From the NCBI GenBank assembly GCA_027457185.1, contig DAIDTN010000085.1:1-9714 (forward strand): a stretch of 9,714 nucleotides of DNA, in the 5' to 3' direction. Below are positions 1 to 5,945 of the stretch, in pieces (position 1 is the first letter of the stretch; the number at the start of each line of letters is the position of its first letter). The notes beneath the pieces were generated by a model, which ran no database searches, was not told the DNA's origin, and saw only the letters and a list, made by a program, of their open reading frames with translations. The position numbers were made by a program, and so were the translations under genes. The stretch is from Burkholderiales bacterium. Lineage in GTDB: Bacteria; Pseudomonadota; Gammaproteobacteria; Burkholderiales; SG8-39.

Positions 1-177
1 TTGCCCGAAGCCCTGATCGTCAATACCTACGATGCCGACCAATGCGCGGCCGCCCTGCACCTGGCGCTGACCATGCCGGCGGACGAGCAGCGCGACCGCC
101 GGCATGGTCAGCGCCAGGTGCAGGGCGGCCGCGCATTGGTCGGCATCGTAGGGATTGACTATCAGGGCTTCGGGCAA
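1..177. repeat. Large imperfect inverted repeat at the window edge (fold-back)
   Basis: Bases 1-82 are the reverse complement of 96-177, with two mismatches (18 against 160, and 25 against 153) and a 13-base spacer at 83-95. Both arms encode the same piece of trehalose-6-phosphate synthase: the right arm on the minus strand in continuity with the gene, the left arm on the plus strand. The left arm continues past the repeat for a few codons with what looks like genuine family sequence (MPADEQR). The right arm on the minus strand instead turns into antisense sequence. This is the pattern of a fold-back chimera made by amplification or assembly at a contig end. A real inverted duplication is possible but less likely. 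Confidence 0.9.
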
Positions 178-2178
178 CTCGCGCGCGGCGCCGGTGAACT
201 GCGACAGGATGAGCACGCCGCGATTATCGTCGCGTGCCGCGACAAATTCCTTCGCAACGAGATTCATGCCGTCGTGCAGGCTGCTGACGAAGCAGAGATC
301 GGCGGCGCGGAAATACTCGTATACCTCGCGCGCCGCGTGGTGCTCCACCTTGAGCACGATGGGCGGCGGCCCCTGGCGCGCGAAGCGGCCGTTGATGCGC
401 GCGGCCATGGTGCGCACCTGCGCTTCGTGATGCTGATATTCCTCGATGCCGGCGCGCGTCGGCGCGGCGACCTGGACAAAGGTGAAGCGGCCGACCCACT
501 CTGGATTCGACTCAAGCAGGCGCTCGATGGCGCGGAAGCGCTCGACGATGCCCTTAGTGTAGTCGAGGCGGTCGACACCGACGCCGAGCTTGTGTTCGGG
601 CGGCAGGTCGTTCAGCTGGCGTATGCCGCTGCGGCAGTCCGCCACGCTTTTTTGCAGCATTTCAGGTTCCGGCGGCCAGGCGATCGAAATCGGGTAGCGG
701 CGCACGGCGGTGACCTTGCCGCCGAAGGAGACGGTGAAGGATTCCCGGTCGACCCGCGCTTCGAGAAAACGATCCACCGTATCGACGAAATTGTTGCAGT
801 GGAACTGGGTATGAAAGCCGAGAATGCTGCTGCCCAACAGTCCGGCGACGACTTCGTCGCGCCAGGGGCAGATGGCGAAGGACTCGGGATTGGGCCAGGG
901 TATGTGCCAGAAAGTGATGATCGTGGCATTGGGCAGTTCCTCGCGGATCATGCTCGGCAGCAGGGCGAAGTGGTAGTCCTGCACCAGCACGATGGGGTCC
1001 TTGGTCTTGGCCTCGCTCGCCACCGCGCGGGCGAACTTGCGGTTGACCGCCACATACTGGCCCCAGTCGCCCGAGCGGAAGGTCGGCCGCACATGGGCGA
1101 TGTGGCACAAGGGCCACAGCCCCTCGTTGGCGAAGCCGTAGTAGTAGCCGGCCTCCTCCTCCGCCGTAAGCCAGACGCGGCGGATCTGGTAGGCGGGTTT
1201 TTCCGGCGGCACCGCGACGTGATCGTGCTTGTCCACCATCTCGCGATCGGCCGAGCCGCTGCCGTGGGCGATCCAGGTGCCGGAGCAGGCGCGCATGATC
1301 GGCTCCAATGCGGTGACCAGCCCGCTCGCGGGCCGCTGCACCTCGATGCGATCGCCGCGGCGCTCGTGCACGTAGGGCTCGCGGTTGGAAACCACGATCA
1401 CGTCCTCGCCGCGCAGTTCGCCGCGCAGAATGCCGCGCAGCGCCTCCGGCGTCCAGGTCACCTGATCCTCGTCGCGCGCGCGCGCATCGGATTCCAGTTC
1501 GCGGATCAGTTGCTGCAGATCGCGCGCAATCGGGTTGAACTCGGGCAGGCTGGGGTAAGCGACCGTGCCCGGCTGGCGCAGCAAGCCTTCGCCGCGCAGC
1601 AGGGAGCGCATACCGGCCATCCAGCCGCGCCAGGAAAGCTGGGCAATGATCACCGTGACCAGCGACACCACGGCCGCCAAGCCCATGAACAGGTAGAACA
1701 CATAGCGCTTGGTCTCTTGGCTGCGGCGGGTGATGAAGCTCATGTCGTGCACCAGCACCAGCCGTCCTTCGGGCTCCGCCTCGGTAGGCATCGGGCGCAC
1801 CGCAACGTGCAGGGGCCCGTTGGCGCTAGTCAACAGGTGATCCGGTCCCTGCCAGCGTTGGAGTTCGGAGCAGCGGATCTCCGCCGGCAGCGAGCGGGTG
1901 GCCAATACCCTGCTCTTCGGCGTGGCGCAGTAGCCGACGGCGAACAGGCGCTCGTCCTGGTTGATGCGGTTGAAGTATTCCAGGATCTTGATTCTCTTGC
2001 CGGCCGTCAGCAGCTCCACCAGCGGTTCCTGAATGGTGTTGGCGATCAGCGACGAGCGGCTGTCCAGGTCGTGCACGAACCAGCTCAGGGTCAATTTGTC
2101 GACCAGCGGGGTGACGGCGTAGGCGATGCCTGCCAGAACCAGCATCAGGGGCAGGACGAAGCGCAAAGACAGTCTCAT
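1..2178 (-). CDS. otsA: Membrane-anchored alpha,alpha-trehalose-phosphate synthase (UDP-forming), 3' end missing
   Basis: GT20 enzyme that makes trehalose 6-phosphate from UDP-glucose and glucose 6-phosphate, usually for osmotic or desiccation protection. Recognisable sequence covers 97-2178 (about 694 residues). Below 97 the frame stays open but reads through the fold-back repeat, so the last genuine residues are lost. GT20 motifs in order: VVSNREPY (262-269), SGLVTAL (285-291), YYYGFANEGLWPLCH (345-359), QDYHFALLP (400-408), LGFHT (453-457), GVDRLDYTKGI (534-544, with the Arg and Lys that hold UDP-glucose) and HDGMNLVAKEF (635-645). Unlike the soluble enterobacterial enzyme of about 470 residues, it has about 255 extra N-terminal residues: a membrane segment (7-22), a probable periplasmic stretch (23-158), a second membrane segment (160-181) and a HAMP-like linker. 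The ATG at 2178 is the only plausible start, because an in-frame stop lies at 2188-2190. No clear ribosome binding site is visible. No trehalose phosphatase gene lies in the window. Confidence 0.88.
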   Translation of the reverse strand, partial: MRLSLRFVLPLMLVLAGIAYAVTPLVDKLTLSWFVHDLDSRSSLIANTIQEPLVELLTAGKRIKILEYFNRINQDERLFAVGYCATPKSRVLATRSLPAEIRCSELQRWQGPDHLLTSANGPLHVAVRPMPTEAEPEGRLVLVHDMSFITRRSQETKRYVFYLFMGLAAVVSLVTVIIAQLSWRGWMAGMRSLLRGEGLLRQPGTVAYPSLPEFNPIARDLQQLIRELESDARARDEDQVTWTPEALRGILRGELRGEDVIVVSNREPYVHERRGDRIEVQRPASGLVTALEPIMRACSGTWIAHGSGSADREMVDKHDHVAVPPEKPAYQIRRVWLTAEEEAGYYYGFANEGLWPLCHIAHVRPTFRSGDWGQYVAVNRKFARAVASEAKTKDPIVLVQDYHFALLPSMIREELPNATIITFWHIPWPNPESFAICPWRDEVVAGLLGSSILGFHTQFHCNNFVDTVDRFLEARVDRESFTVSFGGKVTAVRRYPISIAWPPEPEMLQKSVADCRSGIRQLNDLPPEHKLGVGVDRLDYTKGIVERFRAIERLLESNPEWVGRFTFVQVAAPTRAGIEEYQHHEAQVRTMAARINGRFARQGPPPIVLKVEHHAAREVYEYFRAADLCFVSSLHDGMNLVAKEFVAARDDNRGVLILSQFTGAARELPEALIVNPYDADQCAAALHLALTMPAVALLVRRHGQRQVQGGRALVGIVGIDDQGFGQ

Positions 2179-2472
2179 GCGATTACTTTACCAGCCGAGG
2201 AGCGTTTAAGGTACGCTAGCTTGCGAGTCGGAGCCTCGGGTCTGGTAGGATTTACCGTATGAACCGCGTTATCTTCAAATGCGGATGACCGCAACGGCCA
2301 CACGCACTTTGCCTTGCTCATCATGGATCAGCTGTCGACTTCGCAGGGGATATGAAGGACCGCTCAACGCCGCCGCGGCGGCCGGAAAACGCGTCCGTGC
2401 GCGATGGACTTGTCTTCGCATGTGATACAACACTTTGGGCCTGGGGTTCGCCAACTACGAGAGGAGATCGTC
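2179..2472. other. Divergent intergenic region between otsA and the Bug gene
   Basis: This spacer must hold the promoters of two divergent genes. I found no convincing -35/-10 pair for either. The best rightward candidate is an extended -10-like TGATACAAC at 2423-2431, without a matching -35. A 14-base GC-only palindrome lies at 2369-2382. A well-spaced AGGA (2247-2250) precedes an ATG at 2259 that opens only nine codons before a stop (2259-2288). It could be a leader peptide or gene remnant, but it may be chance. No terminator or RNA gene was seen. Confidence 0.5.
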
Positions 2473-3447
2473 ATGCAGTTGATAAAAAGAGCCGTTTTTC
2501 TTGTTTGCAGCGCGCTCGTATTCGCCCTGCCGGGCGTGGCATGGGCACAGGCCTATCCGACCAAAGCGGTACACATGATCATATCGTTCCCGCCGGGCAG
2601 TGCGACCGACATTGTCGGCCGCATCGTGGCGCAAAAGCTGTCCGAATACTGGGGCCAGCCGGTGATTGCGGAAAACCGCGGCGGCGCGGGCGGCACCATC
2701 GCTTCCGCTATCGTGGCCAAGGCGGCGCCTGACGGCTACACCCTGCTGATCGATTCCTCGGGGCATGCGGTCGCGCCGTCCTTCTACGCCAAGCTTCCCT
2801 ACGATGTGCTCAAGGATTTCGTCGAAATTGCGCCGTTCGCGGGGCAGCCCAATGTCCTGGTGGTAGCACCCGGATCCAAAATAAAATCCGTGGCGGACGT
2901 AATCGCCGAGGCCAAGGCCAATCCGGGCAAGATCAACTTCGCTTCGGCCGGCATAGGCAGCGGCACCCACCTCAACCTGGAGAAATTCAAGCTGGCGACC
3001 GGCATCGACGTCACGCATATCCCCTATAAGGGAACGCCGGAGGTGATCACCGACCTGCTCGGCGGGCGCGTCGAATATTATTTCGCGCCGATTTCGGCGG
3101 CGCTGTCGATGATTCGCGACGGCAAGCTGCGCGCGATTGCGGTGAGCAGCGCGAAGCGCTCGAGTTCCCTGCCCGATGTGCCGACGATAGCGGAATCCGG
3201 CGTGCCCGGCTTCGAGTTCACGCTCTGGTTCGGACTCTGGGGTCCGGCCGGCATGCCCGCGAACATCGTCGACAAGATCTCCAAGGACGTGCATCGCGCG
3301 CTCGCCGACCCCGGCGTGCGCGCGCGGCTGGAGAAGCTCGGCAACGATCCGATGAACATGACGCCGCCACAGTTCAGCCAGTTCGTGCACCAGGAGGTCA
3401 AGGATTACGCGCGCATGATCAAGGCGGCGGGCATCAAGCCGCAGTAA
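2473..3447 (+). CDS. Bug/TctC-family periplasmic solute-binding protein
   Basis: Extracytoplasmic binding protein of the tripartite tricarboxylate transporter (TctC, or Bug) family, 324 residues and full length for the family. Residues 1-25 form a Sec signal peptide (Lys-Arg at 5-6, hydrophobic core, AWA before Gln26). The mature protein opens with the family signature: a YP-x-K start, a phosphate-loop-like FPPGSATDIVGR stretch, then GQPVIAENRGGAGG and the hallmark APDGYTLL. Later come HIPYKGTPE, GKLRAIAV and LPDVPTIAESGVPGFE, all typical of Bug proteins. Start chosen at 2473 because AGGAG (2462-2466) lies six bases upstream and the signal peptide begins there. An in-frame ATG at 2404 would add a non-signal leader. 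The family binds small carboxylates, amides or aromatic acids. The ligand cannot be read from sequence. No TctA or TctB membrane partner is in the window, so it may be one of the many orphan Bug proteins of betaproteobacteria. Confidence 0.93.
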   Translation: MQLIKRAVFLVCSALVFALPGVAWAQAYPTKAVHMIISFPPGSATDIVGRIVAQKLSEYWGQPVIAENRGGAGGTIASAIVAKAAPDGYTLLIDSSGHAVAPSFYAKLPYDVLKDFVEIAPFAGQPNVLVVAPGSKIKSVADVIAEAKANPGKINFASAGIGSGTHLNLEKFKLATGIDVTHIPYKGTPEVITDLLGGRVEYYFAPISAALSMIRDGKLRAIAVSSAKRSSSLPDVPTIAESGVPGFEFTLWFGLWGPAGMPANIVDKISKDVHRALADPGVRARLEKLGNDPMNMTPPQFSQFVHQEVKDYARMIKAAGIKPQ

Positions 3448-3454
3448 GGGCGGC

Positions 3455-3483
3455 TTGGCTTAGCCCGGCTATGGGGTTTTAAT
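3455..3483 (+). promoter_or_regulatory. Candidate sigma-70 promoter for the mmsA-like gene
   Basis: TTGGCT (3455-3460) and TTTAAT (3478-3483) are separated by 17 bases. They match the -35 and -10 consensus at four of six and five of six positions. The promoter begins eight bases after the stop codon of the Bug gene. Transcription would start near 3490, giving a leader of roughly 107 bases. Assigned by eye, with no experimental support. Confidence 0.45.
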
Positions 3484-3487
3484 CCAA

Positions 3488-3538
3488 GATCGCCGAGTGC
3501 GCGCGGACGCGCTTTTCGTCCGTGCACAATCGGCGATC
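3488..3538 (+). other. Long stem-loop in the mmsA leader
   Basis: The outer stem pairs GATCGCCGA (3488-3496) perfectly with 3530-3538. Pairing continues with GTGC (3497-3500) against GCAC (3524-3527), then a small bulge, then CGGACG (3504-3509) against CGTCCG (3517-3522), closing on the loop CGCTTTT. No T-run follows on either strand, so it is not a classical terminator. Its place between a promoter-like sequence and the mmsA start suggests a leader-RNA structure or a protein-binding site. Confidence 0.5.
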
Positions 3539-3539
3539 C

Positions 3540-3563
3540 GCGCGGACGGGCCGCCGTCCGCGC
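3540..3563 (+). other. Second hairpin in the mmsA leader
   Basis: A perfect 10-base stem, GCGCGGACGG (3540-3549) with CCGTCCGCGC (3554-3563), and a four-base loop. It begins two bases after the first hairpin, and both share the GCGCGGACG core. It lies 33 bases before the mmsA start and is not followed by a T-run. Confidence 0.5.
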
Positions 3564-3596
3564 AAGTTTGAGTGCAACATTTTGAGGCCTTCACCT

Positions 3597-4982
3597 ATGA
3601 ACTTCCCCAATGAAAAGGCAGTGAGCCACCCCGGCGTGCCCCTGTGGATAAACGGGGCAGCGGCTCGATCGACCAGCACGCGCACAGGCATCGTGACCAA
3701 CCCGGCCACCGGCGAAGTCACCCGGCGTGTGCCTTTTGCCAACGCCCAGGACGTCGACGCGGCGGTCAAGGCGGCCAGCGTCGCGCCAGCCGGGGAGCGC
3801 GGCATCGAGGTGATCGAGTTCGCCTGCGGCATTCCGCATTTGCTGAAAGGCGAATACACCGAGAACGCCGGCACCGGCGTCGACTGCCACCCGCTGCGTC
3901 AGCCGGTCGGCGTGTGTGCCGGCATCACGCCGTTCAACTTTCCGGCGATGGTGCCGCTGTGGATGTTTCCAGTGGCCATCGCCTGCGGCAACACCTTCAT
4001 TCTCAAGCCTTCGGAAAAAGTGCCTTCGACCAGCATGAAAATGGCCGAACTGTTCAAGGAGGCCGGGCTGCCCGACGGCGTGTTCAACGTGGTCCACGGC
4101 GACAAGGAGGCGGTGGACGCGATCCTCGGTCATCCGGGCATTCATGCGGTGTCCTTCGTCGGCTCGACGCCGATCGCAAAATACATCTACGAGACCTGCG
4201 CCAGGAACGGGAAAAGGGTGCAGGCCCTGGGCGGGGCCAAGAACCACGCGGTGGTGCTGCCGGACGCGGATCTGGAATTCACCGCCGATGCGCTGATCGG
4301 CGCGGCCTACGGCTCCGCAGGCGAACGCTGCATGGCGATCTCGGCGGTGGTCGCGGTGGGCGCGATCGGCGATCCCCTGGTGCGGATGCTGGCGGACAAG
4401 GCGGCGAAAATCAAAGTCGGACCCGGCGACGGCGCAGGCGTGGAAATGGGACCGCTCGTCACCCTGGCGCATCGCGACAAGGTCGCAAGCTACATCGCCG
4501 CGGGCGTGGCCGAAGGGGCGAAGCTGGTGGCCGACGGGCGCAACAAGAAAGTCGCGGGCTACGACAACGGATTTTTTCTCGGCGCCACCCTGTTCGACCA
4601 GGTCAAACCGGGGATGAGCATCTATAAAGACGAGATCTTCGGCCCGGTGCTGATCGTGCTGCGCGCGAACACCCTGGAAGAAGCGATCGCACTGGTGAAT
4701 ACCAATCCCTATGGCAACGGCACGGCGATTTTCACCAACTCCGGCGGCGCGGCGCGGCGCTTCGAGGAGGAGATCCAGGTGGGCATGGTGGGCGTTAACG
4801 TGCCGATCCCGGTGCCGATGGCGTTCTACTCTTTCGGCGGCTGGAAGAATTCGCTGTTCGGCGACTTGCACATGCACGGCATGGAGGGGGTCAAGTTCTA
4901 TACCCGCACCAAGGTGGTGACCACGCGCTGGCCGCACGACGATACGCCGGCGCCCGGGCTCAATATGCCGACGCTGGGTTGA
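3597..4982 (+). CDS. mmsA: Methylmalonate-semialdehyde dehydrogenase (CoA-acylating) with an internal deletion
   Basis: ALDH-superfamily enzyme of the MmsA type, which oxidises methylmalonate or malonate semialdehyde to propionyl- or acetyl-CoA with NAD and CoA (valine and related catabolism). Diagnostic features: IEFACGIPHLLKGEYTEN (73-90), GITPFNFPAMVPLWMFP (109-125), LKPSEK (136-141), SFVGS (186-190), LGGAKNH (211-217, the MmsA version of a site that holds a catalytic Glu in most ALDHs), ERCMA with nucleophile Cys245, and EIFGPVL (346-352). The gene codes for 461 residues against about 500 in the family. The shortage lies at residues 58-67, where about ten residues stand in for about 56. 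The missing block normally has the FPxW, Arg-rich and EHGK segments. The frame is intact on both sides and no other frame supplies the block. The start at 3597 has GAGG (3584-3587) nine bases upstream. The product may be inactive, or the gap may be an assembly error. Confidence 0.9.
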   Translation: MNFPNEKAVSHPGVPLWINGAAARSTSTRTGIVTNPATGEVTRRVPFANAQDVDAAVKAASVAPAGERGIEVIEFACGIPHLLKGEYTENAGTGVDCHPLRQPVGVCAGITPFNFPAMVPLWMFPVAIACGNTFILKPSEKVPSTSMKMAELFKEAGLPDGVFNVVHGDKEAVDAILGHPGIHAVSFVGSTPIAKYIYETCARNGKRVQALGGAKNHAVVLPDADLEFTADALIGAAYGSAGERCMAISAVVAVGAIGDPLVRMLADKAAKIKVGPGDGAGVEMGPLVTLAHRDKVASYIAAGVAEGAKLVADGRNKKVAGYDNGFFLGATLFDQVKPGMSIYKDEIFGPVLIVLRANTLEEAIALVNTNPYGNGTAIFTNSGGAARRFEEEIQVGMVGVNVPIPVPMAFYSFGGWKNSLFGDLHMHGMEGVKFYTRTKVVTTRWPHDDTPAPGLNMPTLG

Positions 4983-5034
4983 TCGATTGTCGGGCTGCGC
5001 GCCTTGCGGCGGTGCTAAGCACTTCGCATTTCAA

Positions 5035-5051
5035 CGCCGGCGGAGCCGGCG
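5035..5051. other. GC-rich hairpin between convergent genes
   Basis: Perfect 7-base stem CGCCGGC (5035-5041) with GCCGGCG (5045-5051) and loop GGA, in the 99-base gap between the convergent mmsA and nadC stops. Neither strand has a real T-run after it, so a terminator role for one or both genes is possible but weak. Confidence 0.3.
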
Positions 5052-5081
5052 CCAACCATTCAACCCCCCTGCTGATGAAAA

Positions 5082-5945
5082 CTAAGTCGGGGAATTGACG
5101 TCAAGCCCCAGGTCGAGCGCCGGCGCGCTATGGGTGATCCAGCCTGCCGATATCAGATCGACGCCGCTTGCGGCGACCGCGTTGACGGTTTCGAGCCGGA
5201 TCCGGCCTGAAGCCTCGACCAGCGCGCGGCCGTCGACCATGCGCACCGCCTCGCGCATTTGTTCCGGAGTCATGTTGTCGAGCAGCACGGCGTCGACGCC
5301 GGTTTCCAGCGCCTCGGCAAGTTGCGCGAGCGTGTCGACCTCCACCTCGATTTTGACGAATGGACCAACGGCCTGGCGACTGCGCTCGATGGCAGTGCGG
5401 ATTCCGCCCGCCAGCGCGACATGATTGTCCTTGATCAGCACCGCATCATCGAGGCCGAAGCGATGATTCGATCCGCCGCCGGCGCGCACCGCATGCTTTT
5501 CCAGCATGCGCAGGCCGGGAGTGGTCTTGCGCGTGCAAACGATGCGGGCGGGGAAGGGGCGTGCCGCTGCAACCAGAGCCGCGGTCGCCGTCGCCACGCC
5601 GGAGAGATGGCACAGCAGGTTGAGAGCGACCCGCTCGGCCGACAGAATGGCGCGTGCCGGTCCCTGCAGGCGCATGGCGATATCGCCGGGGCTGACGCGG
5701 CTGCCGTCCGGCTTTTCGATCGCCACCGAAATCCCAGGGTCGAGCAGACGGAACGCCAGCGCGGCGACAGCGGTGCCCGCAAGCGCACCGCTTTCGCGCG
5801 CCGCGATGACGCCGTCCATCAGGGTGCACGCCGGGATGGTCGCGGCGGTGGTGATGTCGCCGGCGCGTCCAAGATCTTCGAGCAATGCCGCGCGCACCAG
5901 CGGCTCCACCATGATTGCGGGGAGGGGTTCCGGCAAGGCCGTCAT
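5082..5945 (-). CDS. nadC: Nicotinate-nucleotide diphosphorylase (carboxylating), quinolinate phosphoribosyltransferase
   Basis: Cytosolic enzyme that converts quinolinate and PRPP to nicotinate mononucleotide, CO2 and pyrophosphate. This is the third step of aspartate-derived NAD synthesis, where the de novo route meets salvage. It has 287 residues, normal for the family. Motifs in order: an EDLGRAGDITT segment (23-33), ERVALNLLCHLSGVAT (104-119), TRKTTPGLR (138-146), the quinolinate/PRPP-binding run KHAVRAGGGSNHRFGLDD (150-167) followed by AVLIKDNH, then EVEVD (200-204), LLDNM (221-225), EASG (244-247) and an ISAGWITHSAPALDLGLD tail. All basic substrate-binding residues expected of the family are present. 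Its ATG overlaps the nadB stop by four bases (ATGA), so it is probably translated by coupling, and the ribosome binding site is weak (GAGA). Last gene of the nadABC operon, convergent with mmsA. Confidence 0.96.
   Translation of the reverse strand: MTALPEPLPAIMVEPLVRAALLEDLGRAGDITTAATIPACTLMDGVIAARESGALAGTAVAALAFRLLDPGISVAIEKPDGSRVSPGDIAMRLQGPARAILSAERVALNLLCHLSGVATATAALVAAARPFPARIVCTRKTTPGLRMLEKHAVRAGGGSNHRFGLDDAVLIKDNHVALAGGIRTAIERSRQAVGPFVKIEVEVDTLAQLAEALETGVDAVLLDNMTPEQMREAVRMVDGRALVEASGRIRLETVNAVAASGVDLISAGWITHSAPALDLGLDVNSPT

Noticed and set aside
1..177. The large inverted repeat as a regulatory hairpin or terminator
   Set aside because: Both arms are protein-coding sequence of the same gene and the repeat sits at the very edge of the window. 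A fold-back artefact explains it better.
1..2262. Long open frame on the plus strand opposite otsA
   Set aside because: It is the codon-for-codon complement of the real minus-strand gene. Stops are rare there because of high GC content, and the translation has no recognisable motif apart from the first 30 or so codons, which come from the fold-back repeat.
2369..2382. Perfect 14-base GC palindrome
   Set aside because: It has no loop, no T-run and no second copy, and GC-only palindromes are common in DNA of this composition.
2352..2732. Plus-strand frame overlapping the start of the Bug gene
   Set aside because: It runs into the Bug coding sequence in another frame, has no ribosome binding site and matches nothing I recognise.
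2455..3390. Minus-strand frame opposite the Bug gene
   Set aside because: Shadow of a gene with a signal peptide, ribosome binding site and full family signature. The translation is rich in His, Arg and Gly with no domain.
3591..4937. Minus-strand 448-codon frame opposite mmsA
   Set aside because: Antisense shadow with low-complexity His/Arg/Asp-rich composition. The plus strand carries all the ALDH motifs.
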